A stretch of DNA of 64,000 nucleotides from G965216255 sp965216255 (GTDB lineage: Bacteria > Bacteroidota > Rhodothermia > Rhodothermales > Bin80). Where the stretch lies: assembly GCA_965216255.1 (NCBI GenBank), contig OZ244148.1:744001-808000 (forward strand), read 5' to 3'. This document shows, in pieces, positions 17,664-25,914 of the stretch. The first letter of the stretch is position 1. Each line of letters begins with the position of its first letter. The notes beneath the pieces were generated by a model. That model had not been told where the DNA came from, did not search any database, and worked only from the letters and a program-made list of their open reading frames with translations. The position numbers and the translations under genes are program-made.

Positions 17664-20261
17664 ATGGCAGCGATTAATGTCCTTGATGAAATCCTGATGT
17701 GGTCATCAGACCGCCCAATTTGGCAAAGAGATGCCTTGCGGCGATTGGTCGAGAAAGGCGAATTAGACGAAACAGACATCAATGAACTAACGAACCTCTG
17801 CAAATCCCACCACGGCCTACGTAGCAGAATACCGGCTGCCCCACTTAGTAGCCACCACCTTCCCCAGCCTGGCACTGAGGCAAAACCCGTATCTCTTGTG
17901 TCGCTCACACACCATACTGGCGTCAACGCGCTAGCACAGCATCAGAAGGTTGAATTTGGACCCCAGTTGACGATCGTATATGGCGGTAACGCTGCAGGTA
18001 AATCCGGTTACACCCGCATATTAAAGCGCGTGTGCCGGGCACGCGGCGCCGAAGAGATCCTTGGGAACGTCATGGCTGGATCTGCACCGGGACGACCCTC
18101 TGCGACCATCGAGTTTAAAGTGGATGGCAAGGTAAAGCCATATCAGTGGGATGACCGTCAGCGCCCTGATGCATTCCTTTCAAAAATAAGTGTCTTTGAT
18201 CGCCATTGTGCGAGCGTGTATCTAGCAGAGCCGACGGATGTCGCGTTTCGTCCCTTGGGTCTCGACCTGTTTGACAAGCTGGCCGATGCCTGCGGAGAGG
18301 TCAGGAGATCCCTGGAGGAAGAGCGGAGCGCGCTTGAGGCACAGAAACTGCAGTTCCCTAGTGCTACTGCAGGGACGGCCGTCCACGAGTTGGTCACAAG
18401 CCTAACTTCACTGACCAAACCGGCATTAGTCACATCTCTAGCTTCCTTAACCGACGCTGACAAGGCACGCGCGGTGGAGTTGCTGAGAAGGATTCGCGAT
18501 TTGCAATCGGATAATCCTGAAAAGACTGCGCGGACACTTGAGCTCCGTGCTGATCGCGTGAATGTATTGATAAACCACTTCAATGCTGCTGACGAGGTGT
18601 TGTCTGATGCGGCGATTCAGGGTCTGTTCAACGCACACGAACTAATGCATGAAGCTATGCGTGCAGCAGAGAATCTGCATCGGACCACTTTCCACAAGCA
18701 ACCTCTGAAGCTTACCGGGTCCAACGTGTGGCGCACACTGTGGAATGCCGCGGCACGATTCTCGACAGAAGCCGCGTATCCGGAGCATCCTTTTCCGTTC
18801 ACCGGAGACAAATCACGCTGCGTTCTGTGTCAGCAGATACTCGACACAGAAGGCGCAGAGCGATTGCAGCAGTTCCAAGAGTTCTTCCAAACCGACGTTC
18901 AGGCTGATTACGACAGGAAGACGAAGGACTACGACACGAAGTTTGTACGGGTCGGTACCCTGGCGGATTTGGGAAGGTCAGGAGAGAAAGTGTTCGAGGA
19001 GATCCGGCTTGACGACCCAGATCTTGCCAAAGCAGTCAGAACTTGTTTGGACGCAGCGAAGGCACGTAAAGAGAGCGTAACGGGGGCGCTGACCAACGGC
19101 CTATCATGTCCCGAGGAGCTACCCGAATGGGTGCCCAACATAGAAGGCCTGACGCGTCACATTGAGGCACTGAAGGCTCGGGCTAATGAGCTTCGCGGAT
19201 CGAATCGACCAGAGGTCGTAAGCACACTGAAACGCGAGTTAAACGAACTGGAGGCGCGACAACTGCTTGCAGATCATCTGAGCGATGTTCTTGGAGAAAT
19301 TGAGCGAAAGAAAAGAATCGCTGCCTACCAGTTATGCATCGCCGACACACGGACGAATGCCATTACGATCAAGAGCAGCGATGTCACAACACGTGCAGTC
19401 ACACAGCAACTCACCTCAAGCTTTGAGGAGGAGCTAACCAGAGTAGAGTTCCATCATGTTGAGGTCCAAATGGTGGCCGCTGGTGGAGCTCGTGGCGTGC
19501 TTCGTCACAAATTGCAGTTCCGGCGGGCACCAGGGACAGATGTTGTCAAGGTCGTAAGCGATGGCGAAGCCCGATGCCTTTCAATTGCATCGTTCTTCGC
19601 AGAACTCAGCACTGCCGCAGAGCAGTCAGCCATTCTCTTTGATGACCCGGTCTCGTCTCTTGATCATATGTGGCGCAGAAAAATAGCGGAGCGGTTAGCG
19701 GACGAAGCAAAGAATCGGCAAGTCATTGTCTTCACACACGACATTTATTTCCTTCATACCCTCACAAAGAAGGGGAAAGTAAGTGGTATCGAAGTTAAGC
19801 ATCAGTATTTGCGCAGAGACGGTGTCAGCTCGGGGTTATGCTCTGAGAAACTGCCTTGGGTTGCATCAAAGGTCAGAACACGAATTGGTTACCTGAAAGA
19901 CCAATGGCAGGCTGCGGATGCAGCGTTTCGAAATGAGGGAAGAGAGCACTATGAAATGCGTGCCTCATACATATACGGGCTCCTTCGCGAAGCTTGGGAA
20001 CGGGGCGTTGAAGAGGTGCTCCTAGGAGGGCTGATTGAGCGCTACGATCCTTCTGTTCAGACAAAGCGCGCAAGATATCTTACAGACATCTGTGATGATG
20101 ACATTACTGCACTCGAGGCAGGTATGAACAAGTGCTCGCAGTGGTTACCGGGCCATGACAGCCCCCGCGCTGATAGCGGTCCACTTCCGAATCCGGAAGA
20201 ACTACTACGAGATATTGAGGGGCTCGAAAAATGGGTCGCCGAGCTTCGACCGCGTCGTTAG
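17664..20261 (+). CDS. Rad50/RloC-like AAA ATPase, probable phage-defence protein
   Basis: 865 residues. The start was placed at M-A-A-I-N-V-L-D-E-I because the next block (W-x-R-D-A-L-R-R-L) is the usual N-terminus of this family; the frame is open 81 bp further up. ABC-type ATPase parts are all present: Walker A G-G-N-A-A-G-K-S near residue 107, signature S-D-G-E-A-R-C-L-S near 632, Walker B I-L-F-D-D-P-V-S-S-L-D near 656, and H-loop F-T-H-D near 691. They are split by a long helical region with one C-V-L-C pair near residue 386, which resembles the zinc hook of Rad50 and RloC. The last ~100 residues contain R-E-A-W-E and a later G-H-D, compatible with the R-x3-E...H pattern of PrrC/RloC anticodon nucleases, but spacing is longer than in PrrC. 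A decayed tyrosine recombinase and its candidate site lie just downstream. Confidence 0.75.
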   Translation: MAAINVLDEILMWSSDRPIWQRDALRRLVEKGELDETDINELTNLCKSHHGLRSRIPAAPLSSHHLPQPGTEAKPVSLVSLTHHTGVNALAQHQKVEFGPQLTIVYGGNAAGKSGYTRILKRVCRARGAEEILGNVMAGSAPGRPSATIEFKVDGKVKPYQWDDRQRPDAFLSKISVFDRHCASVYLAEPTDVAFRPLGLDLFDKLADACGEVRRSLEEERSALEAQKLQFPSATAGTAVHELVTSLTSLTKPALVTSLASLTDADKARAVELLRRIRDLQSDNPEKTARTLELRADRVNVLINHFNAADEVLSDAAIQGLFNAHELMHEAMRAAENLHRTTFHKQPLKLTGSNVWRTLWNAAARFSTEAAYPEHPFPFTGDKSRCVLCQQILDTEGAERLQQFQEFFQTDVQADYDRKTKDYDTKFVRVGTLADLGRSGEKVFEEIRLDDPDLAKAVRTCLDAAKARKESVTGALTNGLSCPEELPEWVPNIEGLTRHIEALKARANELRGSNRPEVVSTLKRELNELEARQLLADHLSDVLGEIERKKRIAAYQLCIADTRTNAITIKSSDVTTRAVTQQLTSSFEEELTRVEFHHVEVQMVAAGGARGVLRHKLQFRRAPGTDVVKVVSDGEARCLSIASFFAELSTAAEQSAILFDDPVSSLDHMWRRKIAERLADEAKNRQVIVFTHDIYFLHTLTKKGKVSGIEVKHQYLRRDGVSSGLCSEKLPWVASKVRTRIGYLKDQWQAADAAFRNEGREHYEMRASYIYGLLREAWERGVEEVLLGGLIERYDPSVQTKRARYLTDICDDDITALEAGMNKCSQWLPGHDSPRADSGPLPNPEELLRDIEGLEKWVAELRPRR

Positions 20262-20393
20262 CGTGCGAGTTGGGAGATATCCGTCGCGTTGCGCATCCGC
20301 CGCACGCTCCATGGCCGCTACGACCGTCGACCAGGTGCAACAGGTGCTCCAGGAATCCCCCGGGTGGCCTCCTCAAATGCATCTTCCTAAAGA

Positions 20394-20415
20394 TTCGTTA
20401 ATTAAATGTAACGAA
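20394..20415. other. Candidate recombinase core site, 7-8-7 inverted repeat
   Basis: TTCGTTA, 8-bp spacer ATTAAATG, TAACGAA; imperfect pairing extends outwards (AAGA/TTCTT). It lies 58 bp upstream of the recombinase start at 20474, and an equivalent site (TTTGTTA-N8-TAACGAA) lies 56 bp upstream of the paralogue at 39638. Arms of 7 bp around an 8-bp spacer are the usual layout of tyrosine-recombinase crossover sites. Function is inferred. A short hairpin (AAAACCCG...CGGGTTTT, 20443-20470) lies between site and gene. Confidence 0.5.
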
Positions 20416-20473
20416 TTCTTGAAGTGCCCCGCCCCTACCCGAAAAACCCGCCCCCCCCCAGACGGGTTTTGCC

Positions 20474-21390
20474 ATGAATCCAGACCCTGAAACGACCCTC
20501 ACCCCGCCTTCCTCGCCGGAAGTGGCGCAATCCCCCGTACAACGCGACGTCTCCGACGCCACGCGCGAGGCTTTGCTTTCCGCCCGCGCCGCGGAAACGC
20601 GCAGGATCTACGCCATGCACGTCCGCGCCTTCGGCGCGTGGCTCGAAGACGATGCGCTCCTTGCCACGCCCATCGATGTGGCCAACTACCTGGCCGGCCC
20701 GGGCGCCGAAAGAAGCCACAGCTGGCGCCTGCAGGCATCGGCCGCCACAACGGGCGCCTTCGAGGAGGCAGGCTTTGCCTCGCCCGCTGCGCATGCTGGC
20801 GTGCGCCGCACCCTGAAAGGCCTCCTGAGGCAGAAGCCGCGCGCTCCGCACCGGGCCGCGCCGCTGACGGAAGCCGTCATTGCCGCCATAGAGGCCACGG
20901 CCAAAAGCCGCGGGCAACTGGACATCGCCCTCATCCGCGTCATGCGCGATGCGCTTCTTCGCCGCAGCGAGGCGGCAGCGCTTGCGGGGCAAGACGTCAG
21001 CGTGGAGCCGGACGGCAGCGGAAGGCTGAGGCTCACCATGCCGACCAAGACGGACTAGGAGGCCGCCGAGCCGCACACGGCCTATCTTACGCGCGCCACG
21101 GTGGCCGCGCTTACGCGCCTGTGGACGCCGTATCACACTCCCGACATGCCGCTCTTCGGGCTCTGCGCACGCCAGATAGCGTATACGGGCTGCTGCTCGT
21201 GCGGCCGGCCTCATCGACAAGTATTCCGGGCACAGCGGCCGCACGGGAGCGGCCCACAGCCTGGCAGAGCGCGGAGCAAGTCTTGTGGAATTGCAGCAGG
21301 CCGGGCGCTGGAAGTCCCATCCATGCCGGCTACCTACGCTCGCAGCGCAAGGGCCGGACAAAATGCCGCGGCCAGGCTGCTGGAGACGTA
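20474..21390 (+). pseudogene. Tyrosine recombinase/integrase, copy 1, decayed
   Basis: The first 194 codons are open and contain an N-terminal SAM-like domain (A-E-T-R-R-I-Y-A-M-H-V-R-A-F...) and the first catalytic arginine region A-L-L-R-R-S-E-A-A-A-L. The frame then meets TAG (21056-21058) where the paralogue at 39638 has CAG for Gln, and homology continues beyond it (E-A-A-E-P-H-T-A-Y-L). Further frameshifts follow near 21185 and 21310, in the stretch that should hold the H-S-G-R-T box and the catalytic tyrosine. The protein would have been about 320 residues and would cut and rejoin DNA at a specific site. It sits 210 bp after the defence-like ATPase gene and may once have moved it. Confidence 0.8.
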
Positions 21391-21694
21391 GCAAGGGCCT
21401 GGCTTGTGTCTGAACCGGCTGTCTGGCGCTCGATTGCGTGCAAATGTTCGTGATGCCCTGAAGTGCGTCCAGGTCGAGTTCGGCTACAAGCCCTGGCAGG
21501 TGGCCGTTCTGATTTCCTGCCTTCCCCACTCCCTTGACCGCAAGCACCTTGAAGGGCCCGAAAGGGGGTTGCTCTCCGGCCAGGGTGCGCGCCATGTCAG
21601 TGTCAGTGCGGCACACAGGTAATCAGAGAGGATGTTGCCACTGCACTTCGCGCTGTAACGGATTCGGAGAACCTTCCTGCTAATCGTAGCAGCG
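21391..21694. other. Spacer after decayed recombinase, no gene assigned
   Basis: A minus-strand frame from about 21616 reads a plausible-looking stretch (D-M-A-R-T-L-A-G-E...), but no family was recognised and the frame runs on into the antisense of the recombinase. It may be a gene scrap. Near 21654 there is TAACGGATTC, resembling one arm of the 20394 site. Confidence 0.3.
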
Positions 21695-22252
21695 TCAAGG
21701 CTGCCGGAAATCCACCAGACACGGTTGTCGTTTAACGTACCGCAACTGGCCGGTCAACGCTTCGATCGGCAAAATCGCCAACGGAATCAGCACCGGAGCC
21801 AAGACGTGGAATCCGCTTGGATCTTCTCCTTCGCCCGGAAATGCACTGCCGACGATGATTGCATACGAGTACAAAGCCCCGATGGGTATCAGCAAGATAT
21901 CTCCGATCAAGGGCAGCCAATTTGTCCGTGACTTCAGAAAACAAGATTCCAGCTGGTCGCCGTACCGAACGGTTATCGTGTGCGACTGGCGATGGCTGAC
22001 CCGAACGGTGACGGGCGTCTTGCCAACCGGTTCACCGTTCAGGAATACGTCCGCGCTGTATACGTTGGACGCGACGCGGATGGATTGCTTTACGGGTGGT
22101 GTGAGCAAGGTGCCACAACCCGCTTCAACGACCAGGATGATCACCACGATAAAGCACCGTGTAGTCGTTGCATACAATCTGTTCCTGGCACGTACCGGTC
22201 GCGTGCATCTTTCCATGGGACGGTTTGGGATACGCTTCAACTCGCTTTCCAA
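21695..22252 (-). CDS. PEGA-domain lipoprotein
   Basis: 185 residues; an inner Met at codon 13 is an alternative start. A basic N-terminus and a hydrophobic run end in V-V-E-A-G-C, a lipobox with the lipidated cysteine at residue 46. Residues of about 58-100 form a PEGA domain (S-A-D-V-F-L-N-G-E-P-V-G-K-T-P-V-T-V-R-V), a small beta-sandwich linked to surface-layer and periplasmic scaffolding proteins. A hydrophobic segment of about residues 112-140 (L-P-L-I-G-D-I-L-L-I-P-I-G-A-L-Y-S-Y-A) could lie in the membrane. Lone gene, convergent with the decayed recombinase. Its molecular role is not known. Confidence 0.75.
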   Translation of the reverse strand: MESELKRIPNRPMERCTRPVRARNRLYATTTRCFIVVIILVVEAGCGTLLTPPVKQSIRVASNVYSADVFLNGEPVGKTPVTVRVSHRQSHTITVRYGDQLESCFLKSRTNWLPLIGDILLIPIGALYSYAIIVGSAFPGEGEDPSGFHVLAPVLIPLAILPIEALTGQLRYVKRQPCLVDFRQP

Positions 22253-22695
22253 TCATGATAAGCTCACGAGACCGCAAAGGCAATCCGGAGTACTAGCGGA
22301 GGCATTAGGGCTTCGCGCACGGCTACCTAGTCAATAGCCTGATGGAGACACCGGACTAATGGAGTGCGCCAGCAACCTCGATATCAGCAAGTCACCGATG
22401 TATAAGTACCTGCGGTATCAGGATGTTGGAATCGGTGCAAACGGAAAGCAGAAGTAAATCAACGAATGCCGGATGTCACCACGGAGCCCTGACAGGAAGT
22501 CATCAGCGAGAAACCAGACGCAGGACGGAATAGCGGAACCATCCTGGTTCAACTCTGAATCGGAACAGCTATCGTTGGTAGAGAGCCCGGTCTGCCGACC
22601 CCACCCGAGGGCCTTTCTCTTCGACCAGTGCATTTATGACCGTATCCAATACTACTTTTCGGTTTCGAGCCTCCTCCTGTAAATCGCTGTCGCTC
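22253..22695. other. Intergenic region between divergent PEGA and beta-barrel genes
   Basis: It must hold the promoters of both neighbours since they diverge, but no clear -35/-10 or Bacteroidota-type -33/-7 pair could be fixed by eye. Short frames are not convincing genes. Confidence 0.3.
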
Positions 22696-23403
22696 ATGAC
22701 ACCTGTCCAAGGGGTTGCCCTCAACAAGCTGTCTCTGTTCGTTTCTCTCGCATTCCTGCTCGGTCTCCATGCGCCGCCAATCGTATCCGGACAAGGGACC
22801 CGGATGCATCTGTCCGTACAGGCTGGCACGTCCCTTTCAACCGCCACAGGGAATGTAACCTTGTATTAAGGACGCCATGACGACTTCAAATACGACGACT
22901 TTGGTTATCGGTCCAGCCCGGCTGCCAGATTAACGTTGATTGTAATGCCTATGCCGTCCAATGGTCTGCAACTCGGCATCGGTTATGGCGAAAAAGGCAT
23001 GATCCTGTCACCTGATGATGCCTCGGAAGAGGATGACCGCAGGATAGGTTTTGGCTTTACATACCTGGAGTTCCCCATGCTGGTCCGGCTTGGCCCCCCA
23101 AGAGCGCGTACCGTGCGGCCATATTTCGGTGTTAGCGGGGTTATGTCTCTGTTGAGCAACTGCAACTACTTTAGCGGACGCGGTAGGGCCAGGATTTCTT
23201 CCGTCTGTTCTACATACGACATCAAGAACGAGAGGATAGAATTTGGGGTGACAGCCAGTGCGAGTGTAGTTATCGCAATGCCCCGCGCGTGGTCCATTGT
23301 GGTAGACGCATCCTACGTCCACGGCATTACGTCCATGCTCGACGGACAGGAATTGAAAAGTCGAGCGTTATTGATAATGACGGGCATCACATATTCCTTT
23401 TGA
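22696..23403 (+). pseudogene. Outer-membrane beta-barrel protein (OMP_b-brl type), paralogue 1, broken
   Basis: A signal peptide (K-L-S-L-F-V-S-L-A-F-L-L-G-L-H) is followed by H-L-S-V-Q-A-G-T-S-L-S-T, matching the mature start of the two paralogues downstream. The frame hits TAA at 22867-22869 and then continues in the same frame to 23403 with the conserved blocks G-I-G-Y-G-E-K-G-M, Y-L-E-F-P-M-L-V-R and the closing strand L-I-M-T-G-I-T-Y-S-F. A single substitution therefore explains the break. Intact it would be about 235 residues, an eight-strand-type barrel of the porin/PorT-like class. Confidence 0.75.
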
Positions 23404-23681
23404 TGTTGATACACTCGGCTCGCGAGGAAGCGATTGCGTTTCTTCGCATAGGCTCTGCGAGCATTCGTGTTTGCACTCCGGACAGGATTTGAGCAGGGCA
23501 GTCTCGCGCCTGATTGGCCATCGGCGATAACCAGGTCGCGGCTTCAGAGCCATCCTCAAGGCAGAAAGGAAGCTGCCTGCCACACAAGATGGCCCAATGT
23601 GCCGGGAATGGAAGATTCAAGCGCTCCTTGCCTTACGATTCCGCGGGGCGTACTTTCCGTTCCGCCTGTTTTCCACGGCTC

Positions 23682-24428
23682 ATGGTGGCCGTAAGCCCGG
23701 GCACAATGGTTACGGCATTCGCCATGCATACTTCACGACCATTGGCCCTTACACATCAGTTTCTTCCGGTAATTGCTCTGTGTTGCGCCTGGATGGTTCC
23801 GCACCAGACGCTAGGGCAGGCAAGAGTCTCCTTGGAGACCGGCGCTGCCCTGTCGTCCGGCTCAGGCAAGTTTCTATCGCTTCTGGAGGCGAGAACAAGC
23901 CTTGACGACAACGTCGAGCTTGGCTTTGTGAGCGGATTTGCTGCGAGAGCATCGGCCATCTTCCCACTGTTTCAAGACGCCGCCTTGCAGTTCGGCATTG
24001 CCTACACAAGAAAAGGCATGAGCCTAGAGTCGCCAGAATACCCCTGGGATGACATTCGCATGCGCCTGGATTACCTGGAACTCTCGGTGCTTTTCAGGTA
24101 CAGTCCCGCTTCCTGGCCTGCTGTTGTGCCCTACATCGCAATCGGACCTGCCATTTCGGTCTTGCTTGACTGTGTCGAGACACTCGAGGAGGATGGATTA
24201 GGTCTTACGCTGGATTGCCCAGGCAATGAGATTCTTAATGTGCCACGGGACTTTGGGGCGATGGCCAGCACCGGCGTCAGCGTAGCAGTGTCAGAGTTCT
24301 GGTCCGTAACCGTGAGTGGCTACTATAACCATGGCCTCTCGTCCCTGTTCACAACGGGTGATGTCAAGAGCCGCGCTTTCTCGGTTGTAGCCGGTATCTC
24401 CATTCCAATAGGATGCAGATGCGAATAA
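23682..24428 (+). CDS. Outer-membrane beta-barrel protein, paralogue 2
   Basis: 248 residues from the chosen Met. Inner ATGs at 23706 and 23724 are equally possible, and none has a clear ribosome site. A hydrophobic leader (F-L-P-V-I-A-L-C-C-A-W-M-V) ends near G-Q-A, then R-V-S-L-E-T-G-A-A-L-S-S. The blocks F-G-I-A-Y-T-R-K-G-M, L-D-Y-L-E-L-S-V-L-F-R-Y and the closing A-F-S-V-V-A-G-I-S-I-P are shared with its neighbours and typical of small 8-strand OMP_b-brl barrels. A cysteine pair lies in the long loop. Middle gene of a tandem family of three. Exact function unknown. Confidence 0.75.
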   Translation: MVAVSPGTMVTAFAMHTSRPLALTHQFLPVIALCCAWMVPHQTLGQARVSLETGAALSSGSGKFLSLLEARTSLDDNVELGFVSGFAARASAIFPLFQDAALQFGIAYTRKGMSLESPEYPWDDIRMRLDYLELSVLFRYSPASWPAVVPYIAIGPAISVLLDCVETLEEDGLGLTLDCPGNEILNVPRDFGAMASTGVSVAVSEFWSVTVSGYYNHGLSSLFTTGDVKSRAFSVVAGISIPIGCRCE

Positions 24429-24661
24429 TTCTCCCTGGAGCGCCTCAACTGCAGTGGCAGTACCGAGGTGCTAAGCGATATTGCGCGCGCAGACTCCGGC
24501 AGCGTATCAGCAGACTTCTGTCTGAATCGACGGTCATGCGCAGTGTGTTATGCGTAGTTGATGGCCAACCCGGTTTGAAATGACACACTCAACAGCGTCC
24601 AAGCCGCAGGCGAGCCCGGTTCGGACCGGGTGTTTCCCGTTGGCGCAGCTTACCCTCCACT

Positions 24662-25426
24662 ATGGCGGAATGCAGCCGCCTCCAGACTGCCATTAGCATG
24701 TTGCAGCGCTTCTTTGAAAGGGTTGTCCCAACCGCACTCCTAGTCCTTGCGTTTGCCGGGGGGCAATTCGGACCGGAAAGTGCGCGTGCGCAGGTAAAGG
24801 TCTCGCTTCAGGCCGGAACCACTCTATCGACCGTTGCAGGATCTTTGAGATTCCGTCCACGCGAAGCCGTACTCTGGGAGGAAAGCGAGGAGGAGGATGA
24901 AGACGTGGATTTCAGCTATCTGGCCGGCCTTGCGGTCAGAGCCACGGCTGCCATTCCGATCAGGCCGGGGACCGTCTTTCAGCTCGGTGTTGCCTACACG
25001 GGGAAGGGTATGGTCTACCGATACCGAACGGAAGGGGCACTCGCTGATTATCATCACGTCAGAACCGGCTACCTGGAATTCCCGATAATACTCAGGTATT
25101 CCTGGTCGGCCAAACGCAGGTTTTCGCCGCACGCGGGTGTCGGCCCTGTGTTTTCGTTCTTGGCAACATGCACCGCTGTGGGTAAAGGAGACGACTTCAA
25201 GATTGCCATAGGCTGCCCCACCGTAACGATATTGAACAAGTCTGTCGACATAGGGATGACAGGCAATTTCGGCGTCACCATGGCGACTTCACGCTTCTGG
25301 TCTGCTTCGCTGGATGTCCTGTACCAGTACGGGCTGCGCTCAACTCTGAAAACAAGCGATTTGGAAAATCGGGCGTTCTCGATTGTAGCCGGCATCACAT
25401 TCCCTTTGCGGTGCAACTGCGACTAG
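24662..25426 (+). CDS. Outer-membrane beta-barrel protein, paralogue 3
   Basis: 254 residues; a Met at codon 13 (24698) gives a tidier signal peptide (V-V-P-T-A-L-L-V-L-A-F-A...A-R-A-Q). The mature start V-S-L-Q-A-G-T-T-L-S-T, then Q-L-G-V-A-Y-T-G-K-G-M, G-Y-L-E-F-P-I-I-L-R-Y and a closing strand A-F-S-I-V-A-G-I-T-F-P mark the same barrel family as the two upstream genes. An acidic loop (E-E-S-E-E-E-D-E-D-V-D, residues 78-88) is specific to this copy. The gaps of about 230-270 bp between paralogues suggest separate promoters. Confidence 0.75.
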   Translation: MAECSRLQTAISMLQRFFERVVPTALLVLAFAGGQFGPESARAQVKVSLQAGTTLSTVAGSLRFRPREAVLWEESEEEDEDVDFSYLAGLAVRATAAIPIRPGTVFQLGVAYTGKGMVYRYRTEGALADYHHVRTGYLEFPIILRYSWSAKRRFSPHAGVGPVFSFLATCTAVGKGDDFKIAIGCPTVTILNKSVDIGMTGNFGVTMATSRFWSASLDVLYQYGLRSTLKTSDLENRAFSIVAGITFPLRCNCD

Positions 25427-25742
25427 GGCATCGGACTGCGATCGCCACTCCCCAAGCCTGATCGCCCGTACCGACCCAGCCACGTGCTGCTTGCTCTCCC
25501 TGTAGCGTGCCCCCCCTGCCTGCGGGATCCGGAGTCCGGCCAGACGGATCCGGATGCAACATAAGAGGCCGTATGTTGCACTCGGCACTAACCGTCAGAC
25601 GAGGTCCTCAATTCAACTCCGGAACACGGCCAACTGCCGACGTTCACAGCGCCATGGATGGGCGGGGGGCCGTGGTGCTACGTGACAACTGGAGAAGCAG
25701 AAAACGACGTAACCGCTCATGTTGTCCTGACTCCAATTGAGG
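25427..25742. other. Intergenic region with palindrome, no gene seen
   Basis: Holds the ATGCAACATA-N8-TATGTTGCA palindrome at 25554-25580. Otherwise nothing recognisable before the IS3 end. Confidence 0.4.
25554..25580. repeat. Palindrome, second copy (9-10-bp arms, 8-bp spacer)
   Basis: ATGCAACATA, spacer AGAGGCCG, TATGTTGCA. The arms equal those at 17304-17333 while the spacer differs, which is the pattern expected of a protein-bound two-fold site rather than of a copied hairpin gene. Confidence 0.7.
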
Positions 25743-25914
25743 TGTACCCAATTCTTTGAACAGTTTTTCGGCTGATTTAAGATAGAGCGCTGCCACGGTT
25801 ATGGCGGGGCATGTCGGCCCCAGTGGACAATGGGTTGTGGTGTCGACTGCGGGTTTGGTTGAAAGGTCCCCATCCAGCTCATAATAGACCGCGGCCGGAC
25901 TGCGGTAATGGAGC
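25743..25914 (-). mobile_element. IS3-family terminal fragment
   Basis: Begins TGTACCCA at 25743, close to the TGTACCCC terminus of the IS3 element at 44580. The minus strand encodes the last part of an IS3 OrfB transposase (L-H-Y-R-S-P-A-A-V-Y-Y-E-L). The rest of that element is missing; an ISNCY element begins at about 25915. Confidence 0.7.

Noticed and set aside
20435..21616. A 393-codon minus-strand frame over recombinase copy 1
   Set aside because: Mostly antisense of the recombinase; only the first ~80 codons lie outside, and no family was recognised.
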